Part shown: one piece after another, positions 1 through 9,844 of the stretch | How positions within the stretch are numbered: the first letter of the stretch is position 1 | Layout: each line of letters begins with the position of its first letter | Source of the DNA: Larix sibirica | Lineage: Eukaryota > Streptophyta > Pinopsida > Pinales > Pinaceae | DNA: 21,898 bases | Direction of reading: 5' to 3' | Assembly (NCBI GenBank): GCA_004151065.3 | Contig: NWUY0300103923.1 | Span: forward strand, 1,965 to 23,862 | Translations under genes and position numbers: made by a program | The notes under the pieces: generated by a model | What the model was told of the DNA's origin: nothing | The model's input: the letters and a program-made list of their open reading frames with translations, nothing else | The model's database searches: none

Positions 1-771
1 TAACATGTTCAACTTTGCCCGCTCACTTGAAAGTCCAACTAAGTACAACTTAGTTGGTAACAATATCTAGGTACAAGGATGAAAAGGTAATGAAATGTGA
101 GTGGTACTTGTTATCCCTTGACATGTAAGTGTGACTTGATGATCATTTCCTATGTGATATTCCATCACATCCAGTAGTTCCACAGATGAGATCTATGGTT
201 TTCCCATGGACATTTTCCAAAGACGCTTCCATCTTGCTCATATCACCTTCTTGTGTGCTAGAGATAGATGGGGACATTCATTTCACACTAGTGTTATTAC
301 ATATGCTATCTATATGACTCATGGTAAATGCTTTCTTATGTGTGGACATGGCCATAAGGGGTCAAAGGTGTTACTCTATAATGGCTCATGTATTCTAGAT
401 GGTTATTTCATAGCTAAGGATGCATTGTGGCATGGTTAAAATTTTTCCTTTGATTAAGTGTATGGCCTTTTGTGTCAAGTGTATCCCTAGGGATTTAAAT
501 AAGGGTGACACTCATTTCATGACATTTATAACATTTTACCTAGCCATTTTTCATAGCAATGTCATTTCACTAGCCATTTCATCCATTTCCATCATGTCCC
601 TCCTTCGCAATTGACTTATCATATGTTATGTTCTAAGGTATCTGTACTATTCCCATGTATGAATGCCTGAGCCAACATTAAAAGAGTTTGGGAAATGTAG
701 TTTATGATAAATGTTGTATGTGTGAGCAATATCCTTTTGCAAAAAAAAAAACCCAGGTTTCTTATGTTCCA
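1..771 (+). repeat. Probable right part of an LTR, left end not resolved
   Basis: The inference rests on the boundary at 770-771. A CA dinucleotide there is followed at once by TGTTATCAGAGC (772-783), which differs by one base from the plant initiator tRNA-Met primer binding site TGGTATCAGAGC. Upstream the sequence is AT-rich, with no protein-coding pattern on either strand. An A11 run sits at about 741-751. No second copy of this LTR was found in the window, so its left end and length are unknown; it may begin outside the window. The small open frames here have no coding character. Confidence 0.35.
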
Positions 772-783
772 TGTTATCAGAGC
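772..783 (+). other. Candidate retrotransposon primer binding site (tRNA-iMet type)
   Basis: TGTTATCAGAGC matches 11 of 12 bases of the site complementary to the 3' end of plant initiator tRNA-Met. It directly follows a CA dinucleotide, as expected just inside a 5' LTR. The sequence after it (784-840) contains purine-rich runs but no gag frame could be read. Confidence 0.4.
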
Positions 784-2211
784 CAAATATAAAACAAAGG
801 GACTAAAAAAAGGGGGGGTATTGCAAAAAAGAGGCACAAGGAAAGGTTAACTCAAGAAAAATCTCTCCCTTCTAAGGCACACATGTGGAAGAAAAATCAT
901 TAACCCCAAGCTCTTGAAATTTAAGGGGTAGACCTAGCACTTAGTCACATTTCTATGATGGTTAATTTGTGAACACCCCTTTCCTAGTATCACATTCATT
1001 TCGCCACCTTCACCTTACTTAGACACTTAGGAAATGCACTTGGTCTTAGCATTGTAACATGAAAATTGGATTAAGTATGGTCACACCATTGTAATTCTAA
1101 GTTTAGAGGGATAATTAATCAAAAGTGAGTGAGTAAATTAGAAAATTGCACTTGATAACCCTTTATGTTAACGCTTTACATATTTGAAGGTATTTTTCCT
1201 AAGTCATGCTTTATATGGTCTAACACTTGGATGATTTTTTATTGTTGACTTGATTGTTCCCTCTTAGATGATGCACCCTCCTTCATGCACATGTGGGAAT
1301 CTAGAAGCATGTTTTTCATCTCGATTGGCAAGTGTGAGAGGGCCAACACTTTGTCATGGTATATTGATTGTTTGGATGAGTTGTTATGAGGTTTGACCAC
1401 GTTTTGGACCTTTGACACACTTCTTGAGGAGTTGGTTACATTTCCTTGGAGCCCTAGGGTTTTGACTTGTCTTGGACCTTTGAGATACATGACATGTACA
1501 TTGATGAGGACACTCCACCATTTGAGGATTATTCCATTCGCTTTTTGACTATTCTTTACGGTACATTGCAACTTGGAGACCTCACCTAGCTCACATGTGC
1601 CACTTTTCTTGGAGCACTAAACATTCATTGTTTGGTTAAAATTTGACCCTATTATTAGGAGATTGACACATTGTTTCATGCATTTTTTATGAGGGCACTC
1701 TCTTATATAGTGGTTGATTGGTGGAAACATAGGGTTTTGGCCTAAGATTTACTCATTTTGACCATATCTCTTCTCATGTATTATCTGCACCTATTCTAGA
1801 GGTGTGCCCCCTCACATGGTCAAATTAGTCAGGGTTTTGTTATTTTGACCATGTCATGAAGATTTTTACAATTTTTTTATTGAGGAGTTAGTTAGTCGTC
1901 TCTCTTCCTATACAAGAGACTCTCTTGTAATTGTAATCTTTGCTAGAACTTGTGGATAATAAAATCTTTTACTATTTTCTTAGTTCTCTTGGTTTGAAGC
2001 TTATGGGTGTTTATTGAAGAATTTCGTTTGAGAATTTGCTACTTGGTGCTTTAATCCTCGATGCTATCTCTAGTGGTTGATCTTGGGTAATTGTTTGGTA
2101 AGTTCTTTACCTTTCCTTAGAATGTTTGTCATTTGTTATCATTAGTTAGCATGCAATATGCATTTGATGTATGTTACTTTTAGTTTTTCTTGTGGCAAGC
2201 TCTCTAGGTAT
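784..2211. other. AT-rich region without a recognised gene, LTR-like signals near 1700-1965
   Basis: No frame with coding character was found on either strand. On the plus strand a TATA-like TTATATAG lies at 1703-1710, a second weak TATA-like CTATACAAG at 1909-1917, and an AATAAAA poly(A)-type signal at 1958-1964. A perfect 9-bp-arm inverted repeat lies at 1911-1929. A TATA box, a short transcribed segment and a nearby poly(A) signal are a common layout of plant LTR U3-R regions, so this may be a decayed LTR. No terminal repeat partner was found. Confidence 0.3.
1911..1929. repeat. Perfect inverted repeat, 9-bp arms, 1-nt centre
   Basis: TACAAGAGA and TCTCTTGTA are exact reverse complements around a single C at 1920. 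It lies about 30 bp upstream of the AATAAAA signal, in a segment that resembles the transcribed R region of an LTR. Confidence 0.7.
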
Positions 2212-2216
2212 GCAAG
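2212..2216. repeat. Left target site duplication of the LTR element
   Basis: GCAAG directly abuts the left LTR end at 2217. ACAAG abuts the right LTR end at 5474-5478. Four of five bases agree and the difference is a single G/A transition, as expected for an aged 5-bp integrase duplication. Confidence 0.6.
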
Positions 2217-2477
2217 TGTGATGAAAAAAGTTCGTTACTAAAGAAACATCCAATGTAACTAGTACAAATAATCTATAAATGGACAAGTATTTAATAATTG
2301 TATAATGAATAAGAGATGATATGATGACAATGACCTATGTGTCAATACACACACTCACACATGGGTCACAAGGTTGATGGGTCATGTCCCTTCATTAGGA
2401 TGTGACTCTTCATTAAATATTTATTTATTATTATTATATTATTAATTGATGTTTACATATATATTGTGTTCATTACA
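2217..2477 (-). repeat. LTR, 3' copy (left end of element)
   Basis: This 261-bp LTR pairs with the copy at 5160-5473. Shared blocks include AAGTTCGTTACTAAAGAAA near the left end, a stretch around GGTCATGTCCCTTCATTAGG, an ATT-rich run, and the terminal TTCATTACA. It lacks the extra 44-bp unit present in the other copy. The adjoining interior sequence read on the minus strand, GGAGAATGCAA, is only weakly purine-rich, so the polypurine tract is uncertain. Confidence 0.85.
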
Positions 2478-3049
2478 TTGCATTCTCCATAGAAATTCTT
2501 TGTACTCAAAGCATGTTTATGGAAAAGACTTATCTCTGGTTCTTCCTTGTAACATCTTCTCATGATCTTATGTGCTTGTAGGTGCAACACTTGATGAAAC
2601 AAGATGATATGATTTATGAAGCATTGAATAAAATTGATTCACTGGTCTTGGATCATGCCACCCCAATTTGAACTTCTGTAGAACTAGTCACTCATGGTTT
2701 CCTTGTAAAAAAATCGATGTATTTTGGATTACAATATGACTTTTACCTTGGAACCCAAATGATTTGGTACTTAAATTTTTAGGAGTATAAACCATTTGTT
2801 TTTGTTTAGAGCGATATTGATGTACTGACTGGTTGAGGTAGCGACTTCTGTGATTAGGATGTCTATACGGTGTCTTAGTCCCTTATGTCTTGTTATCAAA
2901 ACCTTCATCTTTTGCTACTTCTACAGGTCTATGCACTGATAAGTTTTGAATATAAGAATCCTTTTGATTTTGGACTTCAATTGGATCTATAATGGTTCCT
3001 CCTCTAGTATTTTCTTTTCTACATCTAATAATTCATTTATTTTAACTAC

Positions 3050-3690
3050 ACCAATCATTGTCTCCTTGTCGATTGATGATCCCTTATAGACACAGTGATC
3101 CAATTTCTCTTGTAATGACCTCTTGTCATGCTTCAACTTTTAAATTTGTGTAAGTAGATCTTGATTATGTCTTCTTAAGCATAATATTTTTTCATTATCT
3201 TCTAACTTATGAACTCTATTTTTTGATTCTAGATTCGTTATTTTTTCATCCCATAAACTTTTAATTTCTTCAAGCATCTTTGATTAAGGCTTCTTAAGCA
3301 ATAGTTTTCTTCATCTTTGTCAGATAATTTCTTCTTGAAATCTTGATTTGTTTGTTCTAACTTTTGATTGCACTCATTTGTTTCTTTTCTCTTCTTGATT
3401 TTCGCAAGTAGTTTCTAGTTACGATTTTTGGATAATTTCTTCTCGAAATCTTGATTTGTTTGTTCTAACTTTTGATAGCACTCATTTGTTTCTTTTTTCT
3501 TCCCGATTTTCGCAAGTAGTTTTTGGTTATGATTTCTTAAGTGAGAAATCTCTTCGTCTTTTTCCATGATGACTTTGTCACATTCCTTTTGTCGATCCTA
3601 TAACCTTTGAATTGACTTCTGGCTAGCTTGAAAGATTGCTTCTGATACATCCTTTAGGTCTTTTCATGAATCTTATTTTCTTCTTTTTAT
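3050..3690 (-). pseudogene. Decayed coiled-coil, gag-like frame of the LTR element
   Basis: Read on the minus strand, about 200 codons are rich in Glu, Lys, Gln, Asn and Leu, with typical pieces such as KDLKDVSEAIFQASQ, MEKDEEISHLRNHNQKLL and EEIKSLWDEKITNLESKN. Hydrophobic residues recur at about 3-4 residue spacing, as in a coiled coil. A 108-bp (36-codon) segment is duplicated in tandem between about 3323 and 3538. In-frame stops lie at 3598-3600 (TAG), 3415-3417 (TAG) and 3140-3142 (TAA). A frame change near 3270 is needed to keep the pattern. Copia-type gag proteins of plants often contain such coiled coils, and that is the basis for the call. No CCHC knuckle was seen. The product, if ever made, would have been a structural or oligomerising protein. 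The downstream boundary is uncertain. Confidence 0.5.
3323..3538 (-). repeat. Two tandem 108-bp units inside the coiled-coil frame
   Basis: Unit 1 starts at 3323 and unit 2 at 3431, both with GATAATTTCTTCT, and the two are near-identical over 108 bp. Because 108 is 36 codons, the duplication keeps the minus-strand frame. It doubles a piece that reads ETNEC(N/Y)QKLEQTNQDF(K/E)KKLS. Confidence 0.75.
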
Positions 3691-3738
3691 AGAACAACAT
3701 TTGAAACTTTTTCTCCATGTTCAAAATGAAAGCATCCA

Positions 3739-3960
3739 CTATTCTATAATTATATCAATGTCTTTATATAACATGTACGTAACATTGAATTTGAATATAA
3801 AGGTATAATCATTAACACTTAATAATAGATCACATCGTTTTTTACCCTTGAATTGTAACCTTTCCTTTATGCTAATCTCGAGGATCAATACTTGATTGGC
3901 CACGTCAATTTTGATGTGATTCATTTGGACAAATAACAATGCCAAGCACTCTTCTTTCAA
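3739..3960 (-). pseudogene. Unrecognised open frame inside the LTR element
   Basis: A 73-codon open frame begins MKEECLALLFVQMNHIKID and lies upstream of the coiled-coil frame on the same strand, so it could be an N-terminal part of the same gag-like product. Pieces such as VANQVLILEISIKERLQFKG read plausibly as protein, but I recognise no domain and the frame may be fortuitous. It ends in TAG about 50 bp before the coiled-coil reading begins. Confidence 0.25.
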
Positions 3961-4378
3961 TAGTCCCTTTGGTTTTTAATAATAATAACACACAAGTATT
4001 AAAAATACCTTCATAATTAAACCTTCCTTTTTTAAAATCCATTTTTATGTGTAGCAATCTCGATTCCTACTAAAGAGCTTTTTATGTTCACGCCACCCTT
4101 GGTTTTGTTGACGGATCAACGAGGTGTCTTGAATATTGGAACGATCTTAGAACCCATGCAACTGGCGTGTAATAACTGGTACTTAAATTGTCCGGTATTT
4201 TGGTGAACGAAGGAAACTTTTTAGGCAAGGCACAGCTTCATTATTTCTGTTTTTTTTGGAATTTTGATGTTCTGGATTGATGGGTTAAAACCCCTGAGAA
4301 CACAGTTCCATGACATAGTTCCGCAATAAATGAATTGAAACTACGATTCCGCCAATATTTATAACCAGATCTAAAAAA

Positions 4379-4435
4379 CAAATCACCGAAAAAATAAGGT
4401 GATTTGAGTGTCAGTTATCCCACGCCCACTCAAAT
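4379..4435. other. Two overlapping, mutually exclusive hairpins
   Basis: Stem A pairs CAAATCACC (4379-4387) with GGTGATTTG (4398-4406). Stem B pairs ATTTGAGTG (4402-4410) with CACTCAAAT (4427-4435). All arms are perfect 9-bp complements, and the two stems share bases 4402-4406, so only one can form fully at a time. They lie in the LTR element about 0.7-0.8 kb downstream of its primer binding site (minus strand). Confidence 0.6.
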
Positions 4436-5144
4436 TATCTCGTATTCTGAGTATATTTTATTGTGGTTTATGAAACGGTGGTAGGTATGAATGGACATGA
4501 CTCCAACACCTTGACCAATGTGCAACCAATTTATCACTCGATTATGATTGGTGACAGTTTCGAATCCAACGGATAATCCTGTAGCGACTCCCAGTTTTAA
4601 CATGACGACTTCCTCTCCAACTGTGCAGTTACTCGACGGTCTATCTTGTCAAATGGCACCACCTTTCTTTTGGTAGTGATGTGACTTTGCTGAACTGGCA
4701 TGACACTATGCAACTTTGCTTAACTGGCACTACTCTGAACCTTACTAATGATACCTTAGCTACAATGATCAAAATATATCGTTGATAATGGATATTGAGT
4801 AGGTTTGAACTTGGTAGTTTAGAGTGCAACACATCTACCTTCTTGATCGTCACATTTAATTTCTACCATTGACTGCACAAAGAGCTCAGATTGTCTTCTT
4901 GAATTTAGAAGCGAACTGATTTTCTCTTTCTGTGGATGGATATTGTGATTCTTTCGAAAATTTTATTGTCATTGGAATAATTATTTCGTTAACAATATAT
5001 CTGAACTTTTATTAGGCAAAGGCTTGATTTTTGGTCAATGACATGAGGATTAGGATTAGAAAAAACCTGGAGGGATGGGAGTGGCCAAAAGGCTGGATTA
5101 GACGAGGTCTTAAAAGATGTGGTTGAAGGCCGAATCAACAGGAA

Positions 5145-5156
5145 GCTCCAATACCA
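5145..5156 (-). other. Primer binding site of the LTR element (tRNA-iMet type)
   Basis: On the minus strand, AAT and then TGGTATTGGAGC follow the LTR terminus CA. The 12-mer matches the plant initiator tRNA-Met site TGGTATCAGAGC at 10 of 12 positions. It fixes the element's transcription direction as minus, with 5160-5473 as the 5' LTR. Confidence 0.65.
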
Positions 5157-5159
5157 ATT

Positions 5160-5473
5160 TGTGATGAACAAAGTTCGTTACTAAAGAAATATTCAATGTA
5201 AATAAGATAAATAATTCATAAATAGACATGTATATAATAAATGTATAATGAATAAGAGATTATATGAGATGATATGATTATAATGACCTACGTGTCAAAG
5301 AGATTATATGAGATGATATGATTACAATGACCTATATGTCGGCATATATATACATTGATGGGTCACTATATTGATAGGTCATGTCCCTTCATTAGGATGT
5401 GAATTTTCATTAATTAATTATTATTTATTTATTATTATTAATTGATGTTTACATATACATTATGTTCATTACA
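5160..5473 (-). repeat. LTR, 5' copy (right end of element)
   Basis: This 314-bp LTR pairs with 2217-2477. It is longer mainly because a 44-bp unit starting AAGAGATTATATGAGATGAT occurs twice (5254-5297 and 5298-5341), where the other copy has it once in shorter form. As the 5' LTR it should hold the promoter. A TATA-like run (TGTATATATATG on the minus strand, about 5343-5354) is a candidate. Confidence 0.85.
5254..5341. repeat. Two tandem 44-bp units within one LTR
   Basis: The units start at 5254 and 5298 and are nearly identical, differing by a few transitions (for example TTATAATGACCTACGTG against TTACAATGACCTATATG). Only this LTR carries the duplication, so it arose after integration or by template switching during the last reverse transcription. 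Confidence 0.8.
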
Positions 5474-5478
5474 ACAAG
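5474..5478. repeat. Right target site duplication of the LTR element
   Basis: ACAAG immediately after the terminal TTCATTACA; it matches GCAAG at 2212-2216 at four of five bases. Confidence 0.6.
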
Positions 5479-7155
5479 ATCATTGGACGTCACAATTTTG
5501 GATTTCCTTTCGAAGATGCTTAAATTGGTTTGGTTATCAAAGACAAGAGTAAGATGTGAGATTTTCAAACCTTCATATTATTTGATCACCAATTTCTTTT
5601 GATTTTCTTTTAGACCGCATTTTCCCAAACTAATTAATTAGGCACTGGTCACAATTCATAATCTATTAGAAAAAAAATTCATCTTTAATTTCCCGTCTTT
5701 AAAAAATTTGGAAATTTTAGTTGCTTTCACAAGACTAATTAATCTTTAATTTGCTACAACCACGGTAAGAATATTTTGTAGATTTTTTTTTAATTCATTA
5801 ATTTTCTTATCTAAAATAGAAATTTCATTTATTTTTAAAGACAACACTGAAGTTATACAATCACCCAATTTTGCACTTTAGATTTAAGGATTACATGAGA
5901 ACAATTCACTATTGAACATTCTTAACACTTAGGTCATTGACTTACATAACTTACAATTAGATCTAATTATTGACAATCCATTATTTTTGTCCACTTTTCA
6001 ATTTCACATATTTTTAAGGGAAGTAATTTCTTATTTCAATATGCTATTTCATATTTGGAAGTTAAGCACTCTTAATACGTATTACTTTCTCTTACACTTT
6101 TAAAACACCATAAATCATAAATACCGGTTAGCATTTAGAATTTATTGCTTTACATTACTTCTCACATTATTTGGTTAAAGCAATTCAACTCTAATAGCTC
6201 TAATGATTTACTTTTATTTGGTTATTATACCTCTCTTTACAAATATGGAACCAATGTGTAATGTTCTCATGAGCAAGTCTTTACTTTCATATATTTCCTT
6301 AAAAGCACTTGCATGATTTCTTTAAATTCCAACATTTGTGAATCAATTACCCAACACATTTCATTTTCTTCATGATTGATGTTTTGCAATCTAAGTAACT
6401 CTAAAACATTGTTAAACGATCAAATGCTTAGTTTCCATAGGGAATCCCCCATTGTGATTGGATATTCATCCAAGTCACTAAAGCGAAGAGAAGTTGTTGT
6501 CTAGGTGATAGTGGTGTTGTCACACGATTTAGCAGTCTTAGGATTGCAAGGATTAATCAACTGCTAGACCAATGGAACCTCAGGACACCGCCCCAAAGTG
6601 TACCACAGATAAGGTCCCCTCTCTTTAGGTCTCCTGAATCTACTAAAAGGAAAACTTAGACTAACCATGAGAGGTGTCCTCGACCAAGTGTTCCAAGTAA
6701 TTACCATCTTAGGGTAGTGTTCCCCAGAAGCAACAAGACCAATTTTTTTTTATGGACGGGGCACTTGAAGAAATTAATAATTGGGAAATGAGTTCCTTAG
6801 AGGGAATGGATAAGGGCACAAGAGATGGTACGATTATCTAGCGCCTTTAGTATGCTAAGTGACCCAAACTAATGTGCTCATCAACAAGTGAAGAATTTGT
6901 TGCAATGAATGAGTAAACAATTATCCAAAGAGAAACAAGCAGTGTGGAAAAGATAACTCTTTGGGTAAATTGCTCACAAAACCTTGGGGCACATAGATGG
7001 TCCAAGGGGGTGATTTCAAACGACCAAATTCAATGAAGAAGAGAAACAAATAAAATCCAAACTCAAGATTTGCTTCAGACACAAGAAAATTTGAGTAGAA
7101 AAGATCTCTATATTGTTGTAGCAAAAGCTCTCCAAAATTCCTTTACAATGAGTTT

Positions 7156-7182
7156 GCTTCTCTCTTTGAACAAGAGAGAAGC
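7156..7182. repeat. Perfect hairpin, 11-bp arms, 5-nt loop
   Basis: GCTTCTCTCTT (7156-7166) and AAGAGAGAAGC (7172-7182) are exact reverse complements around TGAAC. It is too strong to be common by chance in 22 kb, and would fold in RNA from either strand. The surroundings resemble a transcribed LTR segment on the minus strand. Confidence 0.75.
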
Positions 7183-7962
7183 CAAATCCCTAATCATAAG
7201 GATTGAGGGCTGAGATTAAAACATAGAGAATCCAAATCAGTGGATGAGATAATTCACCACATTTTACATTTTTTTTTTATTTGCTGGAAATGACTATTTT
7301 TCTGAGGGGGGTGAACAGCCTCATTGAGCCCATAATACATAGAAAAAATTACAAAATATTTGTTGAAATTCTAACTTGGAATCTCATGTGGGACCCCATG
7401 CCAATTTTCGTGTTGATTGGAAGTGTTGAGAGTGCTAATTTGTTGAGATTTTTACCAAGTACACCCCCCTTGGAAAGAAGTGCACTCCCCTTGGAGAAAG
7501 CAAGATAGAAAGTGGTCACAACTTGACCTTTGGTGCTAAGAGATGATCACTTTGTCATTAGGAACATAATTCATGAGGACCCAAGTCATTATTATCCACT
7601 TTAAATTTCCCGTCACCATGCTTGTCAAACTTAGGAATTTTTTAAGTCAAACCATAGGAAGTTTGATTAATTAATTCCAATTAATTGGATATCCATGAAT
7701 TCTTATCCAAATATCATGGGAGTTCCCTTGGTTGGATTCCTTGTTGCTCTAATGCCCCATACCAATCAAAATCATGCCATAAATCAATTTGAAATGTCCA
7801 TTATTAAGTTGCTCCAAATTATTAATGAATGACTTAGGTTTTTTTACTCTTAAACTTAGAAAAACCATAAATTAAAACCTATTAGTCCAAAATAGCTGAA
7901 AATCACATTCAGAGGGGTCCAATTGGCCTCTAAAGTATGAAGTATCATAAATGCTGGTCTTA

Positions 7963-7996
7963 TTGACCAAGTCAAACCCATTTGACCGAGTCAAAC
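7963..7996. promoter_or_regulatory. W-box-like cluster with repeated TTGACC/GTCAA pairs
   Basis: TTGACCAAGTCAAAC (7963-7977) and TTGACCGAGTCAAAC (7982-7996) are 19 bp apart and differ at one base. Each holds a TTGAC core and its inverted partner GTCAA. Another TTTGGTCAAAGTTGG follows near 8012. TTGAC(C/T) is the binding core of WRKY factors. Whether the site acts on anything is unknown, and it may be part of a decayed LTR promoter. Confidence 0.3.
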
Positions 7997-8764
7997 AATT
8001 AAAGAATTCAACTTTGGTCAAAGTTGGACAATGATGCCCAATGATGAAATGACACATCCAAAGTCTCTAGGAGGATGGAATAACATATCTAATGATAAAT
8101 ATTGATAATGCACTTATATACAATACTTACATTACGCAAGTGACCCATGTGGCTCATCACATAGCTTCATCATAACAAATATTGCATAGAATAACGCATA
8201 ACATGAAGTTAATGTTTTATATTCATGCCACCATCTAAACTATCATCATGAGTATTACAAGTATCATTCTTCTTTTGGGTGAAGTGGATGGACAAAGTCA
8301 AATGGCTAGTCAAGTGAAGGATTGGTTAATGATGATTGATTGATTCAAGATAAGGGGAGAAAATGGAACTCTGTGACATTCACTAGTCAAGCAAACACTA
8401 GGAAAAATGTGTCTTACAAATGGATGATTGGCTAGCACATGATATTTCTTTGAACTTGACAATCAGACTCAACCCCTTTTCTTGGAAGTTTATTCTTTTA
8501 CTTTCTTGGAATTATTTTCTTATACTTTCTTCTTTTTTAGACCTTGGCCTTTATTTTCCTTTAAGGCACTTGCAAGTTTATAATTGCTTCTTTTATTTAT
8601 TGCTTGATCTTGCAATTTTACTTGGTCTTCTTTTGCTTTCTTCATTTTGGTACAAAGAGTCTTGGATTGGGAGCTCTTTCATGTGCCTTTTCCGAGGAAG
8701 TAGGGGGAGAACCTTTTCATGTTTCAAGACTAGAGTGCACATTTCTAGTAATTGGCCAATCTTA

Positions 8765-8963
8765 ACACAAATCCAATCAACAAGGATTTACAAAAATAAA
8801 AGCATAAAGGGATTGGAAGGAGGTAATCCTAACACATAGCCAATCAATAGGGTCTACAAGAAGAAAGGCATATGGCATAAAAAACTAGTTCTCCTAGGTA
8901 CATAGCCAATCATTAGGGCTTTACAAGATGAAAAGCATAAGACTTCAGAGAACTTTATCGTAC
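8765..8963. repeat. Degenerate three-unit tandem array, 66-67 bp period
   Basis: Units start at about 8765, 8832 and 8898. Each opens with a version of ACACATAGCCAATCA, followed by an AGGG(T/C)TTACAAGA-like stretch and AAAGCATAAG, and the first two end in (T)CCTA(G). The repeats are diverged. No frame is kept across them because 66-67 is not consistently a multiple of three. Confidence 0.65.
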
Positions 8964-9844
8964 ACATTAGAGCCACGACACCAAGTAATAACATCGTGGT
9001 CTTCATAATGAAGAGGTTGCAAAGGGGAGATCCATAGTTAATTTGTTTGGTCTAGGATAATGTGTTTCAAGATGCAAGGGTGACATGATACAGAGATGGA
9101 AAATTCAAAGGTGGAACCAAAAGAAGGTTGTGATCGATGTAATAATAAATATATGTAATAGATGATGGTATGTACATACTAAAGAATGACTACTATCCAT
9201 TAAATTGTACAACATTCCTACTAACCATGTTCATTAGAATCAATTAAGTGCAAGCAACATTGAGTAACACCAAGTACATTTACCAATATAGACCATATAA
9301 TCCATAACAAAATCTTCCAGGAATGCATATGATACTACAAATATAATGGCATGGAACCATCTCAAGGAAACATAATGACAATTGATACATAATATCTTAG
9401 TTATCAATGAGTAACCCTGCTTTGCTCTTGCAAAAATAATCTTAGCCTTGATTTGATCAACAAAAATGAGGTAATAACACCCCATAGATAATATGTTATA
9501 AAACGTGGCAACAATTCTATAGTTGCACATAGTTATGCCTTAGTGAATAGTTTGCACTTTAGGGGTGCTAGGTTTTGTGGCAACAATACCAAGGTAAAAC
9601 ACTAGAAAAATACTCCATTGTGTGTTAGAGGAAACAAACAACTAAGCACAAGATATGAACCCACCATGCAATGACCAAGTGACTGTAGTGACTAGAACAT
9701 CATGAGCAAAGGGGAAATAAAAAGGTGATCTCCCCAACAATGATCCAACATGAGAGTTGATGTTTTGTATCTTAGACAAATATTTCCATGGGGTGGGTGT
9801 GTTTCTCATGGGAATCGTCATCATGATCTCTCATGTACTTAACA
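8964..9844. other. No gene recognised
   Basis: The stretch is AT-rich and lacks recognised coding content. The 96-codon minus-strand open frame at 9240-9530 is hydrophobic and low in complexity, with no motif. No RNA gene or terminal repeat was seen. Confidence 0.4.

Larger units (their letters stand above)
2217..5473 (-). mobile_element. Small LTR retrotransposon, probably non-autonomous, complete but decayed
   Basis: The element is 3257 bp and bounded by two direct repeats, 2217-2477 and 5160-5473, that align along their whole length. Both begin TGTGATGAA and end TTCATTACA on the plus strand, so TG and CA termini are present in either orientation. Orientation is set by the primer binding site, which lies inside the right LTR and reads on the minus strand. 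The flanks carry a 5-bp duplication with one mismatch. The interior of about 2.7 kb holds a gag-like coiled-coil frame (about 3050-3690, minus) and short unrecognised frames. I found no protease, integrase, reverse transcriptase or RNase H, although 2.7 kb could hold part of a pol gene. It therefore resembles the non-autonomous LARD or TR-GAG type, which needs enzymes from a partner element. Both LTRs carry indels, so the insertion is old. Confidence 0.8.
5479..8764. other. No gene recognised; AT-rich with transposon-like blocks
   Basis: No frame with domain-like content was seen on either strand. Around 6440-7200 the base composition is less AT-rich, and on the minus strand the text resembles the R-U5 part of an LTR, including a strong hairpin at 7156-7182, but no terminal repeat pair was found. 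At 7963-7996 two near-identical 15-mers with TTGACC cores occur. The 139-codon open frame at 8420-8839 is rich in Leu, Phe, Ser and Trp because of poly-T stretches; it could encode hydrophobic segments, but I see no family resemblance and treat it as chance. Confidence 0.4.

Noticed and set aside
1239-1571. 110-codon minus-strand open frame
   Set aside because: No motif, codon use unlike the recognised frames, and the surroundings look like a decayed LTR on the plus strand.
2341-2365. CA-rich microsatellite
   Set aside because: Only a few CACA words within the LTR; too short and impure to call.
8420-8839. 139-codon plus-strand open frame with hydrophobic stretches
   Set aside because: It is dominated by Leu, Phe and Ser from T-rich DNA, has no recognised domain and its end overlaps the tandem array; likely chance.
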